From assembly GCF_013778305.1 (NCBI RefSeq), contig NZ_JACEIC010000002.1, positions 2,071,669 to 2,135,668 of the forward strand: 64,000 nt of DNA, given 5' to 3'. Within the stretch, counting starts at the first letter, position 1; each line of letters begins with the position of its first letter. The DNA is from Nocardioides agri (lineage in GTDB: Bacteria; Actinomycetota; Actinomycetes; Propionibacteriales; Nocardioidaceae). Position numbers and translations under genes: made by a program. Positions 25,080 to 33,085 of the stretch are shown piece after piece. The notes below the pieces were generated by a model that was not told where the DNA came from, did no database searches, and saw only the letters and a program-made list of their open reading frames with translations.

Positions 25080-26539
25080 ACCGCCCCGCGATCGACCCCG
25101 ACGACCTCGCCACCACCGTGCGAGTCCTCGGCCAGCTGCACCACCTCGACCAGGACGACCCGGACCTGGTGACCGTCAAGCGCGCGGCGTCGCACCTGTA
25201 CAAGGCGCTCAAGGCCGAGCGCCGCACCCGCAAGCGCCAGGCCGAGCTGGCGCACGACCGGGCTGTCACCGAGGCGACCGCGACCGGCTCGCCGATGCGC
25301 ATCGACGACGAGACCCAGGGGATCCCGCTCGTCTCCAACGCGCCGGGCGCCTTCGCCGGCGAGCTGATCAACCCGCGCGGGTGCTACATCTGCAAGCAGG
25401 ACTACACGCTCGTCGACGCGTTCTACCACTGGCTGTGCCCGGGCTGCGCGGCGATGTCGCACGCCAAGCGCGACCAGGGCACCGACCTCACCGGCCGCCG
25501 CGCGCTGCTGACCGGCGGCCGCGCCAAGATCGGCATGTACATCGCGCTGCGGCTGCTGCGCGACGGCGCCCACACCACGATCACGACGCGCTTCCCGCAC
25601 GACGCCGTACGCCGCTTCTCGGCGCTGGAGGACAGCGCCGAGTGGATCGACCGGCTCAAGGTCGTCGGCATCGACCTGCGCGACCCGACGCAGGTCGTCG
25701 CGCTGGCCGACGAGGTCGCGGCCGCCGGCCCGCTCGACATCCTGATCAACAACGCCTGCCAGACCGTCCGTCGTACGCCGGGCGCCTACGGCCCGCTCGT
25801 CGAGGCGGAGCTCGCACCGCTGCCGAGCGGCGGCACGCTGCCCGAGATCGTCTCCTTCGACCGGATCAGCGACGCCCACCCCGCCGCGCTCGCGGGCACG
25901 CTGAAGCAGCACGCGATCGCCCACCACGAGACCCCGGCGCACACGCCCGCCTCGATCACGGCGCTCGCGCTGCAGGCGGGCAACGCGAGCCTCGAGGCGC
26001 ACCTGGCCGGCACCGCGGTCGACGCGGGCGGCCTCCTGCCGGACCTGCAGACCACCAACTCCTGGACGCAGACCATCGACGAGGTCGACCCGCTCGAGCT
26101 GCTCGAGGTGCAGCTCTGCAACGCGACCGCGCCGTTCCTGCTGATCTCGCGGCTGCGCGCCTCGATGCGGGCCTCGTCGGCGCGGCGCACCTACGTCGTC
26201 AACGTGTCGGCGATGGAGGGCCAGTTCGGCGGCCGGCGCTACAAGGGCTCGGGTCACCCGCACACCAACATGGCGAAGGCGGCGCTCAACATGCTGACCC
26301 GCACCAGCGCGGGCGAGATGTTCGAGACCGACCGGATCCTGATGAACGCCGTCGACACCGGGTGGATCACCGACGAGCGGCCGCACCAGGACAAGCTGCG
26401 GATCGCGGCCGAGGGCTGGCACGCGCCCCTCGACCTGGTCGACGGCGCGGCGCGGGTCTACGACCCGATCGTGCGCGGCGAGGCCGGCGAGGACCTCTAC
26501 GGCCGCTTCCTCAAGGACTTCGTGCCGGCACCCTGGTGA
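25076..26539 (+). CDS. Zinc-ribbon short-chain dehydrogenase-like protein, catalytic Tyr replaced
   Basis: 487 aa. An N-terminal helical region (1-95) leads to CYICKQDY...LCPGC (Cys103, Cys106, Cys121, Cys124), a four-cysteine zinc-ribbon. A Rossmann fold follows: TGGRAKIG (near 146) as the NAD(P) glycine motif, NNACQT near residue 225, and VNVSAME carrying the SDR serine near 378. The YxxxK motif reads TNMAK (Thr397, Lys401), so the catalytic tyrosine is missing while lysine remains. A helical insertion lies between about 235 and 330. Overlaps the exporter gene by four bases. Could be a binding or sensing protein, or use another general acid. Confidence 0.85.
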   Translation: MNRPAIDPDDLATTVRVLGQLHHLDQDDPDLVTVKRAASHLYKALKAERRTRKRQAELAHDRAVTEATATGSPMRIDDETQGIPLVSNAPGAFAGELINPRGCYICKQDYTLVDAFYHWLCPGCAAMSHAKRDQGTDLTGRRALLTGGRAKIGMYIALRLLRDGAHTTITTRFPHDAVRRFSALEDSAEWIDRLKVVGIDLRDPTQVVALADEVAAAGPLDILINNACQTVRRTPGAYGPLVEAELAPLPSGGTLPEIVSFDRISDAHPAALAGTLKQHAIAHHETPAHTPASITALALQAGNASLEAHLAGTAVDAGGLLPDLQTTNSWTQTIDEVDPLELLEVQLCNATAPFLLISRLRASMRASSARRTYVVNVSAMEGQFGGRRYKGSGHPHTNMAKAALNMLTRTSAGEMFETDRILMNAVDTGWITDERPHQDKLRIAAEGWHAPLDLVDGAARVYDPIVRGEAGEDLYGRFLKDFVPAPW

Positions 26540-26583
26540 CGCGCGAGCCGGAACAAGTCGGCCCGCCAGGCCGTTCGTCACAC

Positions 26584-27234
26584 ATGACCACCATCGGCAT
26601 CATCGGCAGCGGCAACATCGGCGGCACGCTCGCGCGGCTCTTCGCGGCGCAGGGCCACGAGGTCGTCGTCAGCAACTCACGCGGACCGGAGACGCTCTCG
26701 GAGCTGGTCTCCGAGATCGGCGGCTCGGCCCGGGCGGCGACGGCGGCCGAGGCCGCGGAGGCCGGCGACGTGGTCGTCGTGTCGGTCCCCTTCCTCGCGG
26801 TCGACTCGCTGCCGGTCGAGCCGCTGGCGGGCAAGGTCGTCATCGACACCAACAACTACTACTGGGAGCGCGACGGCCACGTGGCCGACATCGACGAGGG
26901 GCGGACCACGCCCAGCGAGATGCTCCAGGCGCACCTGCCGACCTCGTCGGTCGTGAAGCTCTTCAACGCGATCCGCGCCGACCACCTGCTCACCCAGGGC
27001 ACCGCGAGCGGCACCGACGGCCGCCGGGCCCTGCCGCTGGCGGGCGACGACCCGGCCGCCAAGGCGACGGTCGCCGCCCTCACGGACGAGATCGGGTACG
27101 ACGTCGTCGACGCGGGCCCGCTGGCCGAGGGCTGGCGCTTCGACCGCGACCAGCCGGCGTACGGCCCGGAGGCGGACGCCGCCACCCTCGCCGACCTGCT
27201 CGCCCGGGCCACGCGCGCCTCCGACGCAGCGTAG
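26584..27234 (+). CDS. NAD(P)-binding F420-dependent NADP reductase-like protein
   Basis: 216 aa. It starts MTTIGIIGSGNIGGTLARLF with a perfect GxGxxG dinucleotide loop, then VVVSNSRGPETL (NADP 2'-phosphate contact) and VVVSVPFLAVDSLP, the layout of the F420-dependent NADP reductase/NADP oxidoreductase superfamily. VIDTNNYYWERDG is a conserved active-site stretch. Cytoplasmic. It follows the SDR gene by 44 bases and may be in the same transcript, which would join exporter, SDR and reductase. Cofactor (F420, flavin or other) cannot be decided by eye. Confidence 0.87.
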   Translation: MTTIGIIGSGNIGGTLARLFAAQGHEVVVSNSRGPETLSELVSEIGGSARAATAAEAAEAGDVVVVSVPFLAVDSLPVEPLAGKVVIDTNNYYWERDGHVADIDEGRTTPSEMLQAHLPTSSVVKLFNAIRADHLLTQGTASGTDGRRALPLAGDDPAAKATVAALTDEIGYDVVDAGPLAEGWRFDRDQPAYGPEADAATLADLLARATRASDAA

Positions 27235-27258
27235 GCGGCCGGTGGCAGGATCCGTGCC

Positions 27259-27405
27259 GTGGACGCGATGGAGTGCGACGGCTGCGGGGCGACGATGCGC
27301 TGGGAGACCTCCCACTCGCGGTGCGACCGCTGCGGCTACATCCGCCCGTGCTGCGAGGGCGCGCCGGTGACGGCGGGCTGCGTCGTCCCCACGACCGCGG
27401 GCTAG
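27259..27405 (+). CDS. Small zinc-ribbon protein (48 aa)
   Basis: Starts GTG and reads MDAMECDGCGATMRWETS then RCDRCGYIRPCCEGAP. Two CxxC knuckles (Cys6/9, Cys22/25) form a four-cysteine zinc site, with a further CC pair at 31-32. A CAGGAT hexamer (27246-27251) stands 7 bases before the start, the leaderless layout seen for many neighbours. Codon third positions are almost all G or C, as in real genes here. Its TAG stop is shared with the convergent DinB gene through a CTAG. Probably binds zinc; partner unknown. Confidence 0.7.
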   Translation: MDAMECDGCGATMRWETSHSRCDRCGYIRPCCEGAPVTAGCVVPTTAG

Positions 27406-27899
27406 AGCAGCCCGCGGAGGTACGCCGCCTGGCCGATGTGCTGGGCGTCGTCGTCGACGATGCTGACCAGCCGGACGCCGCGGGTCACCGGCGGGTCCCA
27501 GGCGCGGTCGACGACGTCGTCGAGCTCGGCCTCGGTGACGGTGCGCAGGTAGGCGACCGACGCCTCGTGGGTGGCGCGGAGGTAGCCGGCGAGCAGCTCG
27601 GCGCTCGCCCGGACCTTGCCCACCTGCTCGCTCGTGTGGCCGTAGCCGTGGTCGTCGGGGTCGAGGTCGAGCCCGAAGCGCTCCGCCCAGCCGTCGCGGA
27701 CCCACACCTCCTCGGTGCCGGCCAGCGGGGCCATCTGGGCGTCCTGCACCCGCGCGGTGTGCCAGACCAGCCAGGCGATCGAGTTGGCGTCGGGCGTCAG
27801 CCGGTGGGCGAGCTGCTCGTCGGTCAGTCCGGCGACCACGGCCTCGCCGTTGTCGAGGATCCGCTCGAGGAAGTCGATGTAGATCTCCGCAGGAGTCAT
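27402..27899 (-). CDS. DinB-superfamily protein (DUF664)
   Basis: 165 aa four-helix bundle protein. HRLTPDANSIAWLVWHTARV carries one metal-binding His and DDDAQHIGQAAYLRG the C-terminal His, fitting the DinB/MDMPI metal site; EASVAYLRTV lies before the third helix. In actinobacteria this family includes mycothiol-dependent thiol transferases. Cytoplasmic. The ATG lies 6 bases after TAGTGT (leaderless-like). The stop codon overlaps that of the convergent zinc-ribbon gene. Confidence 0.88.
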   Translation of the reverse strand: MTPAEIYIDFLERILDNGEAVVAGLTDEQLAHRLTPDANSIAWLVWHTARVQDAQMAPLAGTEEVWVRDGWAERFGLDLDPDDHGYGHTSEQVGKVRASAELLAGYLRATHEASVAYLRTVTEAELDDVVDRAWDPPVTRGVRLVSIVDDDAQHIGQAAYLRGLL

Positions 27900-27953
27900 G
27901 CCCCGACACTAATCAGGGTGACCGACAGCCGGTCTCGGTGTGACGATCGGACC

Positions 27954-28421
27954 ATGGCCTCCGAGGTGCCGACCCTCTTCGACTGGGCGGGCGGGCGCGA
28001 CGCGCTGCGCCGCTTCCTCGACTGCTTCTACGACCGCGTCGAGCAGGACGAGGAGCTCGCCGGGTTCTTCCCCGGCGGGGTCTCGGAGGAGCACCGCGAC
28101 CACGTCACCACCTGGTGGGCCGAGGTGCTGGGCGGACCTGACGCCTACACCCGCGAGCTCGGTGGCTACGCGGCGATGCTCGCCCACCACCGCAACCTCT
28201 CGATCACGCCCGAGCAGCGGCACCGGTTCGCCACGACGATGAGCCTCGCGGCGGACGACGCCGAGCTGCCCGACGACCCGGAGTTCCGCGCCGCGCTGAT
28301 GGGCTACGTCGAGTGGGGCACCCGACTCGCGATGCACAACTCCCAGCCGGACGCCGAGGTCGTCGAGCAGGCGCCTGTCCCGCGGTGGGGGTGGGGCGTG
28401 GCCCCGCCGTACCAGCCCTGA
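27954..28421 (+). CDS. Truncated haemoglobin (group II-like)
   Basis: 155 aa two-over-two globin. VPTLFDWAGGRDALRRFLDCFYDRVEQD is the N-terminal helix region (here given in part), FFPGGVSEEHRDHVTTWWAE precedes GYAAMLAHHRNLSITPEQRH, in which His of AHHRN is the proximal heme ligand, and VEWGTRLAMHNSQ is the H helix. Group II globins bind O2 and NO and support respiration or detoxification. The Trp and polar distal residues fit group II, though a careful alignment was not possible. The tail PRWGWGVAPPYQP is typical of the longer actinobacterial members. Confidence 0.9.
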   Translation: MASEVPTLFDWAGGRDALRRFLDCFYDRVEQDEELAGFFPGGVSEEHRDHVTTWWAEVLGGPDAYTRELGGYAAMLAHHRNLSITPEQRHRFATTMSLAADDAELPDDPEFRAALMGYVEWGTRLAMHNSQPDAEVVEQAPVPRWGWGVAPPYQP

Positions 28422-28422
28422 C

Positions 28423-30072
28423 CTACCCGCGGATCCGCTCCAGGCGGGCCGTGAGCAGCGGGACCCGGTGCGCGTTGCCGGGCAGCTCGACGTAGCGCTC
28501 GCCGTACGCCGCGAGCAGCGCGTCGTCGAGGCGGCGGACCGCGCCGGGCGGGTACTTGTACTCCATCTGCGCGACGATGCCGTCCGCGTCGATCGCGGCC
28601 AGCGCCTCGCCGAGCTCGGCGAGGGTGCCGACCCCCAGCTCGTGCAGGAGGGCGGCGATCCACTCGTAGTGGTCCGGGCGCGACCACTCGGCGTCGGCGT
28701 ACTGGGCGGCGAGGTAGGCCGCGAGCTCGCGCGGGTTGATGCCCTCCGCGCCGGCCTCGACGTCCTCGACCGCGCCGCCTCGCAGCCGCTCGCGGATCGT
28801 GGTGAACTCCTGGTCGGCGAGCTCGAGCAGCCCCGCCGCCAGCGTGAACCGGCGGTCGAAGTCGCGGGCGTGCTCGGCCGGCACGCTGCCCTTGTAGCGG
28901 ATGTCGTGCTCGAACTCCGCCCAGGCGTGCTGCAGGACGGTCCGGACCTGGACCTGGGCGACGGGGTCGTCGTCGTGGGCGACCTGGAGGTGCCGGCTGG
29001 CGTAGCCGAAGCGGCCCTCGCTCGCGGTCTCGTGGCCGAGGTCGCGGTCGTCGAGGATCCGCAGCTGGGAGCCGAGCACCTCGGCGACCGCGGCGACGTC
29101 GGCGCGGACGTAGGTGATCACCCGGACGCCGATCTGGTCGCCGATCTCGACCAGCGGGTCGGTGTAGGCCGGCAGCCCGTCGACGGTCCGGGCGGCCTTC
29201 GCCTCGAACGACGCGACGCTCTTGGCCCGCCCGGTCACCGACAGGTAGTTGATGCCCGCCTCGTCGAGGATCGAGGTCACCAGCGCGACGTACTCCTCCG
29301 CGACGGCGACCAGCCCGGGCTGGCGCACGGCGTACTCCTCCACCGCCCGGCGGATCGCGCCGTGGGTGTCGAGCAGGGTCGGCGTGACGATGTAGCCCTG
29401 CTCGAAGGAGCCGTACGTCGTGAGCCGCTTCGGCCACCGGTGCGCCATCAGGGCGACGTAGGCGCAGACCACGGCGTCGACCTGGTCCTCCGCGCGGCCG
29501 AGCTCGCTCTTGCGGCTCGCGGTCGCGACCTGGGTGCGCAGCGCCCGCCAGGTCGGGTCGGGCGGCACCAGCCGCTCGAGGTGGTCCATGAGCCGCAGCA
29601 GCTCGGCCTGCATCGACTCGAACGTGCGCCCGGGCTTGGACTTGTACTTCAGCGTCTTGGCGAGGTTGAAGAGCACGATCGTCGCCGGGTGCGGATAGAC
29701 CTCGATCGCCCGCCGCTGCCGGCCCGAGCGCGGATCCATGTCGAGCTGGAGCTGCCGGCAGATCCGGGCGCCGCGGGTGCCGGCCGCGAACTCCGGCTTG
29801 CCGGTGTTGGACGGGTGCGCGCCGGCCTCGAAGCGGTGGAAGTCGGCGTTGAGGTCCTTCTCCGCCTGCCGCGACCCGGTCGCGTTGGCGACGATCAGCG
29901 GGGCGTCGATGCCGACGATGCAGGCGTCCTCGGTGTACGGCGCGAGGGTGTCGACGATCTCCGCGTCGGTGTGCACCGACGAGAGGTGGACCAGGTGGCC
30001 GTCGGCATCGAGCACGGCCAGGCCGGTGCGCTGCTTCTCTCCCCAAGCGAGGTCGACGCCCACGTAGAACAC
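28423..30072 (-). CDS. DUF429 (RNase H-like)-RelA/SpoT synthetase fusion, MS_RHII-RSD type
   Basis: 549 aa from the GTG at 30072. Domain 1 (1 to about 235) is DUF429: YVGVDLAW (Asp7), VGIDAPLIV, EVYPHPA and EDQVDAVVCAYVALM supply the acidic residues of an RNase H-like fold. Domain 2 (about 290-430) is a RelA/SpoT (p)ppGpp synthetase: GRAKSVASFEAKA, DQIGVRVITYV, GRFGYASRHLQV and VQVRTVLQHAWAEFEHDIRY. A helical tail follows. This matches the Mycobacterium smegmatis RNase HII-alarmone synthetase, which couples R-loop removal and ppGpp synthesis. The residue aligned with the usual synthetase Glu before xQxRT appears to be Gln. It lies 14 bases after a TetR gene. Confidence 0.88.
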   Translation of the reverse strand: MFYVGVDLAWGEKQRTGLAVLDADGHLVHLSSVHTDAEIVDTLAPYTEDACIVGIDAPLIVANATGSRQAEKDLNADFHRFEAGAHPSNTGKPEFAAGTRGARICRQLQLDMDPRSGRQRRAIEVYPHPATIVLFNLAKTLKYKSKPGRTFESMQAELLRLMDHLERLVPPDPTWRALRTQVATASRKSELGRAEDQVDAVVCAYVALMAHRWPKRLTTYGSFEQGYIVTPTLLDTHGAIRRAVEEYAVRQPGLVAVAEEYVALVTSILDEAGINYLSVTGRAKSVASFEAKAARTVDGLPAYTDPLVEIGDQIGVRVITYVRADVAAVAEVLGSQLRILDDRDLGHETASEGRFGYASRHLQVAHDDDPVAQVQVRTVLQHAWAEFEHDIRYKGSVPAEHARDFDRRFTLAAGLLELADQEFTTIRERLRGGAVEDVEAGAEGINPRELAAYLAAQYADAEWSRPDHYEWIAALLHELGVGTLAELGEALAAIDADGIVAQMEYKYPPGAVRRLDDALLAAYGERYVELPGNAHRVPLLTARLERIRG

Positions 30073-30086
30073 GGGGACAGCCTGCC

Positions 30087-30554
30087 CTACCGCCGGGCGC
30101 CGAGGACCCCGGGCACGACGAACCGCTCGACGAGGGCGCGCTCCTCCGTCTCGTCGCGGCCGGGCACGATCAGGAGCGAGACGATCACCCGCACCAGCCA
30201 CCGCGCGGTCTCGCCGTCGCCGAGCATCCCGACGACGGCCTCGGACTGGGCGAGCTCCGCGGTCGTCCCGGCGTCGGCGGCGCCGAACCACGCGAGCAGC
30301 TCGGGGCGGGCCCGGACCTCCCGCAGGGCCGCGAGGATCGCCTCGACCGGGTCGTCGGTCGGCAGCAGCCCTCCGATCCGGCGCGCCTCCCGTTGCACGA
30401 ACGCGACGTGCAGCTCGTGGCGGTCCGGGAAGTAGCGGTAGAGCGTCGCCCGTGAGCAGCCCGCCGCCCGGGCGATCTCGCCCATCCCGACCGCGTTGAC
30501 GCCCCGCCCGGCGAACAGACCGGCCGCGGCGTCGAGGATGGCCTCGGTCTTCAC
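30087..30554 (-). CDS. TetR-family regulator of the adjacent P450
   Basis: 155 aa, short for the family. The N-terminal helix-turn-helix is clear (EAILDAAAGLFAGRGVNAVG, then IARAAGCSRATLYRYFPDRH). The ligand domain is small and hydrophobic, and its end carries ERFVVPGVLGARR. The GTG overlaps the P450 stop by four bases, so the two proteins are translationally coupled. The candidate operator at 31741-31760 just upstream of the P450 would allow autoregulation of the pair. The ligand is presumably the P450 substrate or product. Confidence 0.9.
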   Translation of the reverse strand: MKTEAILDAAAGLFAGRGVNAVGMGEIARAAGCSRATLYRYFPDRHELHVAFVQREARRIGGLLPTDDPVEAILAALREVRARPELLAWFGAADAGTTAELAQSEAVVGMLGDGETARWLVRVIVSLLIVPGRDETEERALVERFVVPGVLGARR

Positions 30555-31735
30555 GGCGCGAGCGGCACGGTCGTCGGACGGCGGACGTAGGGCCCGGGCG
30601 CCCACTGCACGCCGTCGAGGTCGACGGTGAAGTCGGGGCAGCGGGCCAGGAGCTCCTCCAGCGCCACCCGGGCCTGGAGCCGGGCGGCCGCGGCGCCCAG
30701 GCAGTGGTGGCTGCCCTGGCTGAAGGTCAGGATCTGCGTCGGCCGGCGGCGTACGTCGAGCTCGTCGGCGTCCGGGCCGTAGCGGCGCGGGTCGCGGTTG
30801 GCGGCGCCGTAGTGCAGCAGCACCTTGCGGCCCGCCGGGATCGTCGTCCCGTGCACCTCGACGTCGCGGGTGGTGGTGCGGGCCAGCGCCTGCACCGGCG
30901 AGGTGAGCCGGAGCAGCTCCTCGACCGCCTCCTCGACGAGCGTGGGGTCGTCGAGCAGCAGCCGGCGCTGGTCGCGGTCGGTCTCGAGCAGCTGGACGCT
31001 GCCGCCGAGCATGCCGGTGGTGGTGTCGTTGCCTCCGGTGACGACCGTGAAGACGTACGCGAGGATCGAGAGCACGCCGCGATCGTCGTCCCCGACCCCG
31101 GCCGCGACCAGGTGGGAGACGGTGTCGTCGCCGGACTCGACGCGGCGGCGCTCGACCAGCTCGGCGAAGTAGCCCATCATCGCGGCGACCGCCTCAGCGG
31201 CCTCGGCGACGGCTCCGGCCGAGCTCGCGGAGACGATCGCGTCGGTCCAGTCGTCGAAGGCGCCGCGGTCGCCCTCGGGGACCCCGAGGTAGTGCGCGAC
31301 CACCATCGTCGGCAGTGGCTTGAAGAGCGCCTCGACGATGTCGCCGCCGCCCTGCTCGCGCAGCCGGTCGAGCCGCTCGGCGACGAACGCGCGCACCAGC
31401 GGCTCGAGCGTGCGCACCTGACGCGGGGTGAACCCCCGCGAGACCAGGCGCCGGAACGCGGTGTGGTCGGGCGGGTCCAGCATCACCAGCGGGAGGTTGT
31501 CGGCGAGGCCGATCCGCTCCAGCTCGTCGTACTCGGTCGTGAGGCCCTGGGCGGAGGAGTAGGTCGCGGTGTCGACCGCGGCGGTCAGCACGTCGGCGTG
31601 CCGGGACAGGACGAAGTAGTCACGACCGCCGTCGCGGGGGACGCGGTGGACCGGGTCGTGGTCGCGGAGGTCGGCGTACGCCGGCCACGGGCTGGCCCAG
31701 GTGTCGGGGGTGGCGTGGTGGTACACGCCCGCCAT
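30551..31735 (-). CDS. Cytochrome P450 (bacterial class I type)
   Basis: 394 aa from ATG at 31735. Diagnostic motifs: I-helix VVTGGNDTTTGML (oxygen-activating Thr), K-helix EELLR (ExxR), and the heme loop FSQGSHHCLGAAAARLQ with the cysteine thiolate. Soluble enzyme needing a ferredoxin and ferredoxin reductase; neither is encoded nearby. It hydroxylates a hydrophobic substrate that I cannot name. The AHYLGVPEG and MLDPPDHTAFRRLVSRGFTP segments are typical of bacterial P450s. It leads an operon with the TetR regulator and perhaps the alarmone synthetase fusion. Confidence 0.93.
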   Translation of the reverse strand: MAGVYHHATPDTWASPWPAYADLRDHDPVHRVPRDGGRDYFVLSRHADVLTAAVDTATYSSAQGLTTEYDELERIGLADNLPLVMLDPPDHTAFRRLVSRGFTPRQVRTLEPLVRAFVAERLDRLREQGGGDIVEALFKPLPTMVVAHYLGVPEGDRGAFDDWTDAIVSASSAGAVAEAAEAVAAMMGYFAELVERRRVESGDDTVSHLVAAGVGDDDRGVLSILAYVFTVVTGGNDTTTGMLGGSVQLLETDRDQRRLLLDDPTLVEEAVEELLRLTSPVQALARTTTRDVEVHGTTIPAGRKVLLHYGAANRDPRRYGPDADELDVRRRPTQILTFSQGSHHCLGAAAARLQARVALEELLARCPDFTVDLDGVQWAPGPYVRRPTTVPLAP

Positions 31736-31740
31736 CGTGA

Positions 31741-31760
31741 GACAAATCCGTAGATCTGTC
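31741..31760. promoter_or_regulatory. Candidate TetR operator upstream of the P450
   Basis: GACAAATC (31741-31748) and GATCTGTC (31753-31760) form an inverted repeat with 7 of 8 pairs and a four-base spacer. It begins 6 bases upstream of the P450 start. A 20-bp dyad of this form suits a TetR dimer, and the only TetR gene near is the coupled one downstream. Confidence 0.6.
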
Positions 31761-31778
31761 CAACGCGCCCGGGTCCCG

Positions 31779-31937
31779 TCAGAGGCCGGCGCGCTCCAGC
31801 GCGACCCGGGCGGAGCGCGCGGCCGACGCGGCGCGGGTGGCCCGGCGGGTGCGGCGCGCCCGCGCGATCCGGACCTCGTCACCGGACCGGAGAGCGTGGT
31901 CGACGGCGATCGCGGAGTTGACGGTGAGCGGGTTCAT
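31779..31937 (-). CDS. Small basic peptide (52 aa)
   Basis: Begins MNPLTVNSAIAVDHALRSGD and ends with an Arg/Ala-rich helix (ARRTRRATRAASAARSARVA). AGAAGG stands 8 bases before the ATG as a ribosome site. The high Arg and Ala content could reflect an alpha-helical nucleic-acid-binding tail, but also what a random frame in GC-rich DNA yields, so the gene is tentative. It lies between the psuG gene and the P450 promoter and is preceded by a large dyad. Confidence 0.45.
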   Translation of the reverse strand: MNPLTVNSAIAVDHALRSGDEVRIARARRTRRATRAASAARSARVALERAGL

Positions 31938-31994
31938 GACTGCCTTCTCTGGGTGGTGGTTCCTCGGGTTCCTCTGACCCTCACGCTCCCCGAT

Positions 31995-32046
31995 GAGGTA
32001 GTGGCCAGACATCGGGAGGAGTCCCGATATCGCGGCCAGATACCTC
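31995..32046. promoter_or_regulatory. Large nested dyad upstream of the small basic peptide
   Basis: Three nested arms share one centre near 32020: GAGGTA/TACCTC (31995-32000 and 32041-32046), GGCC/GGCC (32003-32006 and 32034-32037) and ATCGGGA/TCCCGAT (32011-32017 and 32022-32028). It can be a long operator or an imperfect hairpin. It sits in the 227-base gap between psuG and the small peptide gene and could also end the psuKG transcript. Confidence 0.45.
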
Positions 32047-32164
32047 AGTGTCGACTGATTCTGAGTTCCTCAGAGCGTCAGCCTTCGGATCCGGTCGCGC
32101 ACGGTCTACGCCCGGGAGACCCGTCCGGTTGCCTCGCACCGGCCCCTTTCTTCGGCGGCCCGGC

Positions 32165-33085
32165 TCAGCCCCCGGCGTACTCCCGCGCGATCGCGGCGCC
32201 GAGCCGGGCGTTGTGGCGCACGAGCGCGATGTTGGCGGTGAGCGAGGCGCCGCCGGTGATCTCGACGATCCGGCCGAGCAGGTACGGCGTGGCGTCCTTG
32301 CCCGTGATGCCGAGCGCGTCCATGTCGGCGAGCGCCCGGTCGATGATCGCGCCGATCTCGTCGGCGGGGATCTCGTCCTCGAGCGGGATCGGGTTCGCGA
32401 CCACGACGCCGCCGTCGAGACCGAGGTCCCACTTCGCCCGCATGACGGCGGCGACCTCGGCGGCCGAGTCGACGCGCATGGGGGCCCGGTGCCCGCTGGA
32501 GCGGGAGTAGAAGGACGGGAACTCGTCGCTCCCGACGCCCAGCACCGGCACGCCGAGCGTCTCCAGCATCTCCAGGGTCAGGCCGATGTCGAGGATCGAC
32601 TTCACGCCCGCCGACACCACCGCGACGGAGGTCTGGCCCAGCTCGGTGAGATCGGCGCTGACGTCGAAGGTCTGCTGGGCACCGCGGTGGACGCCGCCGA
32701 GGCCGCCGGTGACGAAGACCCGGATGCCGGCCATCGCCGCCAGGCGCATGGTCGCGGCGACCGTCGTCGCGCCGTGGGCGCGGCGCGCCACGACGTACGG
32801 CAGGTCCCGGACGCTGACCTTGGTGACGTCGTCGTCGCTGGCGAGCAGCTCGAGCTGCTCCGCCGAGAGCCCGATGCACAGCCGGCCGTCGAGGATCGCG
32901 ATCGTGGCGGGCGTCGCGCCGTGCTCGCGGACGATGCCCTCGACCTCGGTCGCCATCGCGACGTTCTGGGGGTAGGGCATGCCGTGGCTGATGATCGTGC
33001 TCTCCAGCGCGACCACCGGCCGGCCGGCGGCGAGCGCGTCGGCCACCTCGTCGGCGAGGTGGAGGGCGGGGTGCGGTGCGTTCAT
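32165..33085 (-). CDS. psuG: Pseudouridine-5'-phosphate glycosidase
   Basis: 306 aa, full length. Family marks: VALESTIISHGMPYPQN, SVRDLPYVVARRAHGATTVA (active-site Lys region is in VSVRDL and later segments), GIRVFVTGGLGGVHRGA, VSAGVKSILDIGLTLEMLE (catalytic Lys in GVKS), SDEFPSFYSRSSG and VVVANPIP. It cleaves pseudouridine 5'-phosphate to uracil and ribose 5-phosphate (reversibly) in the cytoplasm, the second step of pseudouridine salvage. The ATG overlaps the psuK stop by four bases, so the kinase and glycosidase are made together. Confidence 0.96.
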   Translation of the reverse strand: MNAPHPALHLADEVADALAAGRPVVALESTIISHGMPYPQNVAMATEVEGIVREHGATPATIAILDGRLCIGLSAEQLELLASDDDVTKVSVRDLPYVVARRAHGATTVAATMRLAAMAGIRVFVTGGLGGVHRGAQQTFDVSADLTELGQTSVAVVSAGVKSILDIGLTLEMLETLGVPVLGVGSDEFPSFYSRSSGHRAPMRVDSAAEVAAVMRAKWDLGLDGGVVVANPIPLEDEIPADEIGAIIDRALADMDALGITGKDATPYLLGRIVEITGGASLTANIALVRHNARLGAAIAREYAGG

